The notes under the pieces: model-generated
What the model was told of the DNA's origin: nothing
Database searches by the model: none
The model's input: only the letters and a program-made list of their open reading frames with translations
Shown: positions 8,255 through 17,366 of the stretch, piece by piece
Layout of the letters: each line of letters starts with the position of its first letter
How positions within the stretch are numbered: position 1 is the stretch's first letter
Position numbers and translations under genes: made by a program
DNA from: Alicyclobacillus tolerans
GTDB taxonomy: Bacteria > Bacillota > Bacilli > Alicyclobacillales > Alicyclobacillaceae
Direction: 5' to 3'
NCBI RefSeq assembly: GCF_021739485.1
Contig: NZ_JAJFNK010000018.1
Span: forward strand, 1 to 64,000
Length of the DNA: 64,000 nucleotides

Positions 8255-8632
8255 ATGATGAAAGCGAAACTCGGTAAACTCGGTATCGCCGCAGGCATAG
8301 GAACGGCTGTCATCGCAGTCGGGGCGATGACTCTCCCCGCCTTCGCAGCCACGACTCCCAATTCAAACGAATCATGGTTAGCTAAGATGCAATCCTTCAT
8401 GTCCCAAACGTTTACTCCTCAGCAGCGCCAACAATTTATGAGTTCTTCCGCGATGCAGGAGCTACACAACTCTTCTGCCATGCAGCGGGATATGCAACAA
8501 CACGATTTTGGCAAAATGGAATCTCTCATGAACTCTGACCAACAACTCAAACAACAAATTGGCGCAGAAAATGTAGCCAAGATGAACCAAATGATGGGGC
8601 AACTTCAAGGGCTGTATCAATCCGGAAAATGA
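8255..8632 (+). CDS. secreted Met/Gln-rich small protein
   Basis: 125 residues preceded by GCAGGAGGCTG. A clear signal peptide (hydrophobic residues 9-30, cleavage near AFA-A) is followed by a mature helical protein rich in Met, Gln and Ser, with repeats such as SSAMQEL and SSAMQRD and no Cys. Met-rich secreted helical proteins can bind Cu(I) or act as envelope chaperones, but no family was recognised. Its own ribosome site lies 60 bp beyond the sulfocyanin-type leader, so regulation in common with sulfocyanin is plausible. Confidence 0.7.
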   Translation: MMKAKLGKLGIAAGIGTAVIAVGAMTLPAFAATTPNSNESWLAKMQSFMSQTFTPQQRQQFMSSSAMQELHNSSAMQRDMQQHDFGKMESLMNSDQQLKQQIGAENVAKMNQMMGQLQGLYQSGK

Positions 8633-8666
8633 ATTCCTAACCGCAAAAAATATCCCCCCTCAGATC

Positions 8667-8702
8667 GTCAAGAAACGGCACCGATGGTGGCCGTTTCTTG
8701 AC
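8667..8702. terminator. strong hairpin terminator
   Basis: Perfect 13-bp inverted repeat GTCAAGAAACGGC / GCCGTTTCTTGAC with a 10-nt loop. It lies between the convergent secreted-protein gene and ywmB, so it may act for both. Confidence 0.6.
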
Positions 8703-8786
8703 ATCCTGGGTACATGGTTCATGGACCACCATCCTGGGACCAATCTCCCCTGAATTCCAGCAAACATGAATTCACTTAGTAACCAT

Positions 8787-9563
8787 TTAGTAACCATCCA
8801 TGATGATGGGCGTACCTACATGCACAAGCGTGAGGGGTTGATTCGTATCAGGACGTACCGCAATCTGTAAATTCATTTTCGAGTCTCCGGTCAACAGGTA
8901 GGTCTCAAGTTTCGGACAATAGGCAGAAATACTTGCGAACCCGTCCGTTAGGACCCCTTCAACAGGTCTAGCCTTCACAGACCCTAATACTTGGGCTACG
9001 AGATCCTTTGTTTCGGCATCCGTCAACATCATGGGAATTATTCCCTTCGTATGTACACTGAGTCGTCCCACAGAACCGATTCCTGCCGCCACACTGTCCA
9101 CCTCGGTCATGACCTGAGCCAAATCTATGGGTCTGTCAGCATCGTATCGGACTCGAATAAGGAGGATCGTTGAATTTCCCATACCTTGTGGATTTCTACG
9201 CAGTAAAACAGAAATTCGTAGACCATCCGCACGCCTTCCAACAATCCTCCCAAATCCGCCTCCTGTATCCCTCGATTCGACAATAGCGTTCTCTGTGCTT
9301 TTCAATTCAAAAGCCAATCTCTGCACGACCCATACCGGCCGAAAGAAAGAGAGTGAACGGTCCGTACCCTCGTTGATCTCAGCATAATAATGAATCTGGA
9401 ACCCAGTGCTTTTTGCCTGCATGGCGGACAAGCTCATGTGGAGAATCGTGGCTTGTTGTCTCAACAAACTTTTACGGGCTTGGATCCTCGTGTACATGCG
9501 TACTTTCCTAAACAAGTCAATCGGAGATGTTTGTTCTCGATAACCTATGGCAAAGCCGCTCAA
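8787..9563 (-). CDS. ywmB: YwmB family protein
   Basis: 258 residues from a TTG start with AGCGGGG upstream. The C-terminal half matches the YwmB domain: a long beta-rich region ending KMNLQIAVRPD...LTLVHVGTPII. The N-terminus lacks a clear signal peptide, so the true start is uncertain. YwmB proteins are found in endospore formers and their function is not firmly known. It is divergent from spoIIR. Confidence 0.7.
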   Translation of the reverse strand: MSGFAIGYREQTSPIDLFRKVRMYTRIQARKSLLRQQATILHMSLSAMQAKSTGFQIHYYAEINEGTDRSLSFFRPVWVVQRLAFELKSTENAIVESRDTGGGFGRIVGRRADGLRISVLLRRNPQGMGNSTILLIRVRYDADRPIDLAQVMTEVDSVAAGIGSVGRLSVHTKGIIPMMLTDAETKDLVAQVLGSVKARPVEGVLTDGFASISAYCPKLETYLLTGDSKMNLQIAVRPDTNQPLTLVHVGTPIIMDGY

Positions 9564-9751
9564 TTCATTTCCCCGCTTCCATCATCCCGTCGAATTCTCT
9601 CGTTCGTCCACGCAACCTATGTACTCTAGCATGGCCAACAAGTAGAATTTGTAAACCTTGTGTGACGTGGATTTTTGCGGTGATGACAAAGTTTATCTTT
9701 CAGATGGAGGGGCAAGACTTCTAGTAGACCTACTAGAAGGAGCGATCTAAA

Positions 9752-10429
9752 GTGAGGTTCGATCGGCTAATCCTACTGCTCATAGCGGTATTGTCCATTG
9801 TGGGCATCAAGAAGGCGTTCTTTTACTCTCCACTCAAGGATGAGTCGTTGTTTCACAATCTTGCAACACCCCAAGAGGCTCCGATCCCTAAGGAAGCGTT
9901 ACGACTGCGCGTCATTGCAAATAGCAATAGCGCAAGCGATCAAACATTAAAGCTACAGGTGCGCAATGCGATCGTTTCAAAAGTCGGACAGTTACTTGCG
10001 GGTGCCAAGACTCCGGCGCAAGCCAAGGCAATTCTCACCCAAGAAACGCCGGTTCTCCAGCAAGTGGCCATAGATGTTGCACGCGAACATGGCGTCAAGT
10101 ATCCCGTACAAACGGAGTTCGCCAAAGTGGCGTTCCCCACCAAAGTCTATGGAAATCAGGTCTATCCAGCGGGTGATTACGAAGCCTTACGAATTGTTCT
10201 GGGCGCTGGGAAGGGCGAGAACTGGTGGTGTGTCATCTATCCGCCCCTGTGCTTCATCGACATTGCCGAGGGAGATGCCATTCCCAATACGAAAGGTTTT
10301 CCGGATACGCCACCACTGGAGACCATCGACGTAGCGAACGCCAACGGGGCACCGACAAAAGTCCAAGTTCGAATGTTGTCTTTGGATATCGGAGAAGAAA
10401 TCTGGCACGCATTAAAAAATCTCGTTTAA
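9752..10429 (+). CDS. spoIIR: stage II sporulation protein R
   Basis: 225 residues, GTG start with AGAAGGAGCG upstream. An N-terminal export segment (residues 5-24) precedes the family signatures LRLRVIANSNSASDQTLKL and PAGDYEALRI with WWCVIYPPLCF. SpoIIR is made in the forespore and secreted to the intermembrane space, where it triggers SpoIIGA to process pro-sigma E in the mother cell. This is direct evidence that the organism is an endospore former. Confidence 0.93.
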   Translation: MRFDRLILLLIAVLSIVGIKKAFFYSPLKDESLFHNLATPQEAPIPKEALRLRVIANSNSASDQTLKLQVRNAIVSKVGQLLAGAKTPAQAKAILTQETPVLQQVAIDVAREHGVKYPVQTEFAKVAFPTKVYGNQVYPAGDYEALRIVLGAGKGENWWCVIYPPLCFIDIAEGDAIPNTKGFPDTPPLETIDVANANGAPTKVQVRMLSLDIGEEIWHALKNLV

Positions 10430-10493
10430 GTTTGCAAGTACGAAATTTTCCGTTTGCTTGCCAAGGTCAGGCACGGGTCCAATACAAAGAGAT

Positions 10494-11588
10494 TCATGGA
10501 ACCGCCGGTGAATTCTTTCGAGGCCAATAAACGGTAAAGGTACTCCCTTGATTGATTTGACTTTCTACCTCGACCGTGGCTCCCGACAAACTGGCTAATC
10601 GCTTCACGATGGCTAAGCCCAACCCCGATCCTCCTGTTCTTCGGTTCCTCGATTTATCCACTCGATAAAAGCGCTCAAAAATGTTGTCCAGTTCCGCTTT
10701 CGGGATTCCGATTCCCGTATCCCGAATCCGGACAAATGAACCCTGTAAGTTCTCTCCTGTCGTTACCTCAATCAGGCCTCCTGTCGGGGTATATTTGACG
10801 GCATTGTCGAGTAGGTTCCATAATATTTGATAGACATCATCGGGATTCGCATCGATCCAAAGCGGATGTCCTGCTGTCTTCACCTGGAGTGTCAACTCCG
10901 CCGCCACGCAACGAGGTTCGAAAAAATGAACAAGACTCGCCGTCATGTCATTGACTTCTACTTTTGTCGCAGGCTTCGCCTCCAACATATCCGCTTTGTA
11001 CAGGGTTTCCACCCCAGATACCAAAGATTCAAAACGCTCGACTTCCTCCAAACAGCTGTGTAATCGCTCGCGACTGGGTTCCCATACGCCGTCCAAAAAC
11101 GCTTCAATATGGGATTTTAACGTCGTCAGCGGGGTTCTCAATTCGTGCGCGATGTCTTGCGTCAAATGTTTACGCAGCTTTTCCTGGTTGTTGAGTTGTT
11201 GTGCGAGGTAATTCATCGTCTTTGCCAGTAAGGACAACTCATCCCGTCCATGAGTTGGAACGGTCACTTGCCACTGACCGTGTGCGATTTGCGTCGCCAA
11301 TTCCTGCATCTGCAGGATTCTCTTCGTGAATAACTTGGATAACACCACGGCAATTAACATGGTGATGGCAACAAAACTGGTCAATGTCCAAATTAAACTC
11401 TGCTTTAGTGCCTGGTCAAAATGGAATTGGATGGACTGGGACATCACCGGCGATAGACTGTTGACCGGTTGGCAGACCAGCACCCGTAAATGCCGGGAGA
11501 CCTCGACTTGCAAAATAAGGGTTAAAAGGACCAACAAGCTAATACTGAAGAGAGAAAAGGCTAACAGCAATTTCCCGCGAATTTTCAT
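10494..11588 (-). CDS. sensor histidine kinase (HAMP-HisKA-HATPase)
   Basis: 364 residues. Two transmembrane segments (about 8-26 and 65-85) bracket a short external loop of about 40 residues. A HAMP domain follows, then the phospho-acceptor box QDIAHELRTPLTTL and an ATPase domain with N-box (LWNLLDNAVKYT), DTGIGI and GGSGLGLAIV. The start overlaps the response-regulator stop (ATGA). The short sensor loop is BaeS-like and suits membrane or metal stress sensing, which is inference. The signal is unknown. Confidence 0.92.
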   Translation of the reverse strand: MKIRGKLLLAFSLFSISLLVLLTLILQVEVSRHLRVLVCQPVNSLSPVMSQSIQFHFDQALKQSLIWTLTSFVAITMLIAVVLSKLFTKRILQMQELATQIAHGQWQVTVPTHGRDELSLLAKTMNYLAQQLNNQEKLRKHLTQDIAHELRTPLTTLKSHIEAFLDGVWEPSRERLHSCLEEVERFESLVSGVETLYKADMLEAKPATKVEVNDMTASLVHFFEPRCVAAELTLQVKTAGHPLWIDANPDDVYQILWNLLDNAVKYTPTGGLIEVTTGENLQGSFVRIRDTGIGIPKAELDNIFERFYRVDKSRNRRTGGSGLGLAIVKRLASLSGATVEVESQINQGSTFTVYWPRKNSPAVP

Positions 11589-12286
11589 TCCTCATCACCT
11601 TCAAATCGATACCCGACCCCATAGACGGTCTGAATATACACGGGGCGACGAGCATCGTCTTCGATTTTGGCTCGAAGGTTCTTAATATGTCCATCGATGA
11701 CCCGACTGTCCCCTCGAAAATCAAGACCAAACGCCTTGTGAATCAGTTCCTCGCGATTAAAGACGCGCTTCGGATGGCGAGTGAAGACCATCAGGAGTTT
11801 GTACTCCGTCACCGTCAAATCTACTTTTTGCCCATCCTTAAGAACCATCTGTCTCTGTGCATCCACCACCAAATCACCATTGCGATACACGAGTCGCTCG
11901 GCTAGGGGTTCATTCTCCTGGGTGCGGCGCAGAATCACTCCGACACGCGCAACCACTTCCTTGACGCTAAACGGCTTGGTCACATAATCATCGGCGCCAA
12001 TTCGCAAGCCGCGCAGGCGGTCTGCCTCGGCATGTTTCGCCGTGAGCATTAAGATCGGAACGGAGGACTTTGCCCGAATTTCTAGACAGACTTCCTCGCC
12101 AGACAAGTCTGGCAACATGAGGTCTAAAATGACCAGAGACAGTCCACCTTGCTCTACGGCCTGTAAGACTTCACGACCTGTATGGGCGGTCGCCACCTGA
12201 TATCCTTCTTTCTCCAAATACCCTGACAAAACTTCGACAATTTTGGGTTCATCATCGGCGACCAAAATGGTATAGGGTTTCTTCAT
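11585..12286 (-). CDS. OmpR-family response regulator
   Basis: 233 residues. The receiver domain has the acidic pair DDE, phospho-acceptor Asp in LVILDLMLPDLSG and a conserved Lys in VTKPFSVKE. A winged-helix DNA-binding domain ends VYIQTVYGVGYRFEG. GGGGGAATT precedes the ATG. It forms an operon with the kinase and is divergent from the multicopper oxidase pseudogene, which it may once have controlled. The 13-bp spaced half sites in the shared leader elements make it one candidate regulator of those leaders; this is speculative. Confidence 0.93.
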   Translation of the reverse strand: MKKPYTILVADDEPKIVEVLSGYLEKEGYQVATAHTGREVLQAVEQGGLSLVILDLMLPDLSGEEVCLEIRAKSSVPILMLTAKHAEADRLRGLRIGADDYVTKPFSVKEVVARVGVILRRTQENEPLAERLVYRNGDLVVDAQRQMVLKDGQKVDLTVTEYKLLMVFTRHPKRVFNREELIHKAFGLDFRGDSRVIDGHIKNLRAKIEDDARRPVYIQTVYGVGYRFEGDEE

Positions 12287-12308
12287 AATTCCCCCACATT
12301 TCCTTGGT

Positions 12309-12338
12309 ACAATGCCCCCACACGACTCGTGGGGTTGT
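12309..12338. promoter_or_regulatory. inverted repeat in divergent promoter region
   Basis: CCCCAC-N7-GTGGGG, further flanked by ACAA and TTGT. It is placed between the response-regulator start (minus) and the multicopper oxidase start (plus). The position suits an operator for either direction. The protein that binds is unknown. Confidence 0.4.
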
Positions 12339-12401
12339 CTATCTTCATAGACTGTACCATACCCCGCTTCATACGTGATACAAATGAAGGAGAGTGAAAC
12401 C

Positions 12402-14022
12402 TTGAAACTGACCGCGAAAACTTATGCTTACATGGGCGTGGCTCTCGTCGCGGCGGCTGGATTCGGCATGGTTTGGTAGACACATAACCCGACTCGTATT
12501 TCAACGCCTTTGGCAAAGACCTTCGGGACCGATGGTACCTTAAAACCCGTCAGCACCTTAGTTGCATCCTGCACGGACACCCAGTCGTGCGATACACCCT
12601 TGTCGCAGAGTCCAAGACACTCCATCTGGGGCAAGGAAAAACCGTCCAAGCCCTGACCTTCAATGGCAGCGCGCCTGGGCCAACTCTCCGTACAGCAAGG
12701 AAATGTCGTGGAGGTTACCGTGAACAATAAATTGAGTATCCCCATTACGGTGCACTGGCACGGGATTGATGTCCCCAGCGCGGAAGATGGAGTCCCGGGA
12801 CTAACGCAAAACCCCATCTCACCAGGGGAACCTTGGTCTATCACTTCATCGCCAACGACCCCGGAACCTACTGGTATCACTCTCATGTGAACAGTGTTCA
12901 GGAAATCGGAGCCGGATTGTTTGGAGGGGTCGTGGTCAAACCGAATCATCCCGCCAACCCTCTGCCAAACCGCGACGATACAATCCTACTGCATGAATGG
13001 TCGAACCTTGTCCCAGGGACAAGAGAATGGCATGAGTGGCATGAGTGGCATGAATGGGATGAATATGGGGAACATGAACATGTCTAAACCTTCCTTAAGA
13101 ACCACAGGCCTTCAGGTGACCAGGATGGATCGGGAAGCACTAAGTGAGATGACGAGCGCCTACGACGCGTTTACGGTCAACCAGACTGCGAATGGAACCA
13201 GGCTGTTTCGGGCAAATCCCGGAGACCTCGTACGCCTTCGGTTGGTGAACGCCGACAATATGACCCACTTGATGACTCTCGTCGGCACCTCGTTCAAAGT
13301 CGAAGTTTTGGATGGCCACGACCTGTCTCACCCTACGTGGATTCAAAATCAGTTGCTTCCCATCGGGGCCGCACAGCGTTATGATGTTGAATTCAAGATG
13401 CCAGCCAGTGGCCAAGTCCAGCTCGTGAGCGCAGACCCTTCGGCCACCGAACGGATGGAACTACAAACCACCATTGGGCAGTCGAGCAATCTCTCTCCCA
13501 TGGACAGGGCCAAAGACTTGCAGAACGAACCTTGGTTTGATTTCACACACTACGGAAGACCAACCACAAGTAAGAATTCGACCTTCACACTCGGACAACA
13601 CTATGACAAGACGTTTGCGATGAACCTTGGGGTGGGTATGAACCAAAGTGGGATGGTCTACACCATCAATGGAAAGGCATTTCCGAACACATCCCCGTTT
13701 GTCGTCTAAAACGGAGATACGGTGAAGGTGCACATTGAAAACGACACCAACTTCATTCACCCGATGCACTTACACGGAACCCGTTTTCAGGTTTTAAGTC
13801 GGGATAGGGTCCCTGTCACGGGGAGTCCGGGCTATCTCGATACCATTGAAGTGTTGCCTGGAGAATCCTACGATATTGCATTAAAGGCCAAGAATCCGGG
13901 ATTGTGGATGTTTCACTGTCGTGACCTGCACCATGCCGCAGCAGGTATGGATACCCTTCTCCAATACTCAGGAATTACGGATCCCTACAATATCAAGGAT
14001 ATGTCCGAACAACCACGGAAAA
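12402..14022 (+). pseudogene. multicopper oxidase, multiply inactivated
   Basis: Probable TTG start at 12402 after GAAGGAGAG, with an N-terminal anchor. TAG at 12477 ends the first segment. Homology then moves between frames near 12580, 12700, 12835 and 13020 before a last TAA at 13708. Recognisable pieces are TVHWHGID, YWYHSHV, HPMHLHGTRF and a Met-rich loop. The final copper motif reads HCRDLHH where HCHxxxH is expected, so a T2/T3 copper histidine is also lost. It was probably a CotA/CopA-type oxidase acting on Cu(I) or Fe(II). Confidence 0.85.
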
Positions 14023-14042
14023 GGGGGGCAAAAAAGCCCCCC
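14023..14042. terminator. G/C hairpin between convergent genes
   Basis: GGGGGGC-AAAAAA-GCCCCCC, a perfect 7-bp stem. It sits just beyond the stop of the SHOCT gene (minus) and at the end of the oxidase pseudogene (plus), so it may serve both. Confidence 0.55.
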
Positions 14043-14048
14043 TACATC

Positions 14049-14273
14049 TTACGCGGTCGTAGGTTTGCGAATATGCGGGCTATGTTTGGTGCGATACTGG
14101 TCGTCTAGGACCGACCTCATCCGCTGATACTCTTCCACAGTGATTTCCCCTCGTGCCAACCGTTCATTGAGTACATCAATCGGAGAACTTTTCCTTTCCT
14201 CGACGGGCATAGGGAAGGGAATGTCCATCGGCATGTGATGCCCAAAGTGACCCCGGCTATGTCCACCACACAT
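14049..14273 (-). CDS. SHOCT-domain protein
   Basis: 74 residues, ACGGAGGTAAGG before the ATG. The N-terminus is His/Met/Gly-rich (residues 2-20) and may bind metal. The C-terminal SHOCT motif is clear (LNERLARGEITVEEYQRM). SHOCT is a short helical oligomerisation domain found at protein ends. It is last in the operon with PspA, pointing to an envelope-stress role. Confidence 0.75.
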   Translation of the reverse strand: MCGGHSRGHFGHHMPMDIPFPMPVEERKSSPIDVLNERLARGEITVEEYQRMRSVLDDQYRTKHSPHIRKPTTA

Positions 14274-14296
14274 ATTCCTTACCTCCGTTTCCGGCC

Positions 14297-14986
14297 TCAG
14301 GAGGCCGATTCATTGGATTCCGATTGCAATTCCTGTTTCAGTTTCGCCATGGCATCGTCGACTTCCGACTTTAATTCCGCTTTTTTGAGTTGATCCATTT
14401 CATACGACAGTGAGGACGTCATCGCGGTGTACGAAGCTTGAGCTTCGGCTTCTCGGCGTTCCACCTTCGTTTCCATGCGATCGAATTTCGACAGCGGATC
14501 ATCCTTGTTGAAGCCGGTAACAGCGTCCGCAGCATCCTTTTGTGCCACAGCGCGGCGATTTCGTCGAACTAGATCATCCCGACGTTCTTTCGCCTCTGCC
14601 AGCTTCTGCTCCAAGAGTTGGTATTGTTCCTTCATCTGTGCAGAGGTCTGTTCGGCATCCACCCGTTCAGATTGTAATTGTTCCAAACGCTTTTTTTCCT
14701 TCTGCTCGGATTCGAGCGCTTTCTGTGCTAGGTCCTCGCGATTTTGCTGCAGAGCCAATTTCGCTTTGCTATGCCAATCTGCAATGGTCGCCTCACAAGT
14801 CCGTATACGATCCGTGACGAGAATTCGCTCGGCTTCAAAGCGATTCACTTCTACAGAAAACTGCCGGAGATTCTCAGTGGCATCGTCAATATACAAATTC
14901 AGACTCTTTTCCGGATCCTCGGCCTTGCTGATAAGGTCATTGAGATTCGCTCGGACGAGGTCCTTGAGACGCGATACCAGAGACAT
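14297..14986 (-). CDS. pspA: PspA/IM30 family envelope-stress protein
   Basis: 229 residues from 14986 (AAGGAAGGAGTAAC upstream); the longer frame from 15028 is not favoured. Almost entirely coiled coil. The N-terminal helix (SRLKDLVRANLNDLISKAEDPEKSL) and Ala/Glu/Lys heptads are typical of the PspA/Vipp1 (ESCRT-III-like) family that coats stressed membranes. It is downstream of an unknown protein gene and upstream of a SHOCT gene, resembling psp loci of Gram-positive bacteria. Confidence 0.9.
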   Translation of the reverse strand: MSLVSRLKDLVRANLNDLISKAEDPEKSLNLYIDDATENLRQFSVEVNRFEAERILVTDRIRTCEATIADWHSKAKLALQQNREDLAQKALESEQKEKKRLEQLQSERVDAEQTSAQMKEQYQLLEQKLAEAKERRDDLVRRNRRAVAQKDAADAVTGFNKDDPLSKFDRMETKVERREAEAQASYTAMTSSLSYEMDQLKKAELKSEVDDAMAKLKQELQSESNESAS

Positions 14987-15086
14987 GTTACTCCTTCCTT
15001 TCGGTGAAAGAGGTAGGCTGGGATTCAACCTTCACGAACACTGTAAACAAAATATGTGTAGAAATTGTGCAGAATTAGGTCTTCGG

Positions 15087-16175
15087 TTAATCTTCACAAT
15101 AATGTCGGGAATCCGCCCGACCAAACGCAGATTCGGTAATAAACCGTCCCGGTGCGCCATCTTCCCCGTAATCCCAGACGAAGACATGCCCAGTAGGAAT
15201 GGAGCGACCAATGACCTCAACGGGACCACGAATGACCTTGTATACCGGCTGAAACGGACAACAGTACCAGTAACCGTCTTCTTCAATTTGACCTGTCGCT
15301 GCGAGTTCGTCGACCGTACTCTCATACTCCCGTTCGACGTCGGTGACCGTATGTTTGACCCATAATTCGGCCAAATCCACTTGAGCCTGCGCATACTCCC
15401 CGGAATTGCGAATCTCTCGAAGTGCGATGCGCGAAGTCACCTTGAACAAATCGCGCGAATCGAGCCTACTTTGCCCTCTTCCTCTACCTTGACGGGACTG
15501 GCTCAGTAAAGAAGGGTCTTCCAGTGCCTGAGCAATCAAGAAATAGGCGGCCAAGGCCGACCCATATTGTTCTTCCGCTTCCTCATGACTCTGAGGAGAC
15601 ACCCGTTGTCCACCGACAATCGAACCCACAATGGCGTCACCGGATTGTCGGCGCGTCCGAGCCTCTTCATACAAAAGGATCACCTCTTTATACGGGTCCG
15701 CCTTCGTACGGACAACCACCATCTTGTCGTTCACGAGATTTTCCATCTCATCTGCGGCGCGGCGCAACCCCGCCAAATGTTCGATGGGGCATGCTCCGCG
15801 TGTCTCTGCCCGAGTCCCGAGCAGAATCGGCACGTTGATTTTGGCACTCCCAGCAAAAGACGCCTCTTGCCTCGCCGCAATCAAAAGATCCGGGATACGC
15901 CCGTACCAAACCTCCGCTTGCTCATGGGTCACGTTTGAGACGGGTTTCGACGGATGCTGGTCACTTGGAAATGCATCCCGCAACAAGGCGTCGCTCATCA
16001 CTTGTAGACTTTTGGCGGCACGCAGCAAGACCCGTGCGCGAACATTCGAGGTCTCGGCAAGTTCCACTTCGACCGCAAACACCTGTTCGCCTAGTCTTTT
16101 ATAACCGGCTAAATGTTCAGGGGTGCACATTCGCTGGCCGGAGAACACCTCCCGAAATCGATCAAACAGAGCCAT
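15087..16175 (-). CDS. conserved hypothetical protein of the psp operon
   Basis: 362 residues; AAAGAGGTG precedes the ATG. Soluble, mostly helical, no membrane segment. The C-terminus (about residues 300-362) is beta-rich with a Cys pair (WYCCPF) and ends in a Cys, but no full zinc motif is visible. There is an internal low-complexity RQGRGRGQSR stretch. No family was recognised. It lies about 100 bp upstream of pspA with no other promoter seen, so a role with PspA is likely. Confidence 0.65.
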   Translation of the reverse strand: MALFDRFREVFSGQRMCTPEHLAGYKRLGEQVFAVEVELAETSNVRARVLLRAAKSLQVMSDALLRDAFPSDQHPSKPVSNVTHEQAEVWYGRIPDLLIAARQEASFAGSAKINVPILLGTRAETRGACPIEHLAGLRRAADEMENLVNDKMVVVRTKADPYKEVILLYEEARTRRQSGDAIVGSIVGGQRVSPQSHEEAEEQYGSALAAYFLIAQALEDPSLLSQSRQGRGRGQSRLDSRDLFKVTSRIALREIRNSGEYAQAQVDLAELWVKHTVTDVEREYESTVDELAATGQIEEDGYWYCCPFQPVYKVIRGPVEVIGRSIPTGHVFVWDYGEDGAPGRFITESAFGRADSRHYCED

Positions 16176-16321
16176 CTTTTTACACCTCTTTTAGACACTT
16201 GGGATAGATCCCGTTTGCTGTATTATAGCGCACGACAAGCAACACGAGTGGACGATGCCTCGGGCCATCCTTCGCCACTGACAACCCTCCCTTGTCCTTC
16301 AGCAAAGCGAATGCCTATTTT

Positions 16322-16360
16322 CAGCTTACACTGCAGTTATGGAGAAAGTTTGTGTAACAC
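16322..16360 (-). promoter_or_regulatory. core of shared leader element, copy D
   Basis: Read on the minus strand it contains CACAAACTTTCTCCATA, the core of the leader found before the sulfocyanin genes. It lies about 150 bp upstream of the psp operon start and in the same orientation. Only the core is kept, and the ribosome-site part is absent. Weaker evidence than copies A-C. Confidence 0.4.
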
Positions 16361-16385
16361 GGGGTTTGCCCTCATATCTGTGAGC

Positions 16386-17020
16386 TTACAAACCTTTCGT
16401 GTTGGACGGGTCAAAATATCCTTCGTGAATGGCGATCTCCCGAGCTTCCTCGCGTGAGTGAACTCGTAATTTTCTTCGGATGTTACAAATGTGAAAATTC
16501 ACCGTGGAATGGCGAATACCAAGAATCTGTGCAATCTGCAGATCGGATGAATTTCGTGCCAACAACCTTAAGACCTCCACCTCACGAGGGTCAGGTGAAT
16601 GGATGTGACAGGAACCTTCGATTTCCATCTACCTTGTTTCGCAATCCAGTCCACGCTCACAAGGTCAGAAAACACGAACTCGCGAGACACGAGCGGCGCG
16701 GGTCCAGGTTCCAGCGTTTTCGCGACTTCACTCTGATGAGGGTACCCCGATGGCGCCAAGGCGAACCGATGGCTCCAGGTATTTATCCGACGCCGAGACG
16801 ATAAAAATCCGGGTATCCGGATGGACAGTCCGGAGTCTGAGGAGCATCCCCACCCCTCCTGCTTCCGGAGCGTCCATATTGAACATCTCGATATTCGGTT
16901 GATACATATTCAGCGTTCGCAGGACGTCGTCGGCGCTTCCCGAGATGTAAAATACCTCAGCTCTGTGCCTCCGGACAAAAACATTTGGAGATTTCGAGAA
17001 GCCCACCATAAGAATTTGAT
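16386..17020 (-). pseudogene. NarL/LuxR-type response regulator, frameshifted
   Basis: Three collinear pieces in alternating frames: a receiver domain (about 17009-16740), a linker (GYPHQSEVAKTL, 16759-16620) and a LuxR helix-turn-helix (LQIAQILGIRHSTVNFHI, 16600-16390). Two frameshifts separate them. The expected phospho-acceptor Asp is Asn (IEMFNMDAPE), so phosphorylation was probably lost too. The HTH piece alone could still be translated from 16628, but no ribosome site supports it. Confidence 0.7.
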
Positions 17021-17049
17021 GCCGTGGATATATCGAGCATTGGCAAACC

Positions 17050-17259
17050 CTCCTTGAGTCGGTTCACAAAAATCCCGGGCATCGTCGTGGCAAGAACCAT
17101 GCTTCCTCCCCAAGTCGCATGCGTGAACGCGTATATTTGCCAGGTGGATACAAAGGTAAAGATCCATGACCCGAGACTGGTGGCCATGGAGGTCAACCAC
17201 AGCCACCGATAATCCGGCAATCGAAAAAGTGCCTGAAACCTTGCTGCGTATGTTTTCAT
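17050..17259 (-). pseudogene. N-terminal fragment of an MFS transporter
   Basis: About 70 codons starting MKTYAARFQALFRLPDYRWLW and covering the first one to two helices of a major facilitator protein. After TTMPGIF the frame runs into sequence belonging to the response-regulator pseudogene. A deletion has joined the two. No remaining transporter sequence was found nearby. Confidence 0.6.
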
Positions 17260-17366
17260 GGAGTTTCCCAGCTCTACGACTTTCAAGCCGAAGATCACAT
17301 CGATCGCGTTCGAAATCGTCGGTGATGCGCGAATCTAGAGAGCCTTCCTATGAATTCTAGACTTTC

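Noticed and set aside
12833..13087. WHEWHEWHEW-like repeat at the end of a frame
   Set aside because: It is the wrong frame of a Met/Gly/Ser-rich loop (GMSGMSGMNG) in the multicopper oxidase pseudogene, produced by a frameshift near 13020.
14475..15365. 296-codon plus-strand ORF
   Set aside because: Ser/Arg/Cys-rich antisense shadow of pspA and the gene upstream of it; no homology features or ribosome site.
16386..16628. Stand-alone LuxR-type regulator
   Set aside because: Receiver and linker sequence lie directly upstream in alternating frames, and no ribosome site supports the short form, so it is part of a pseudogene.
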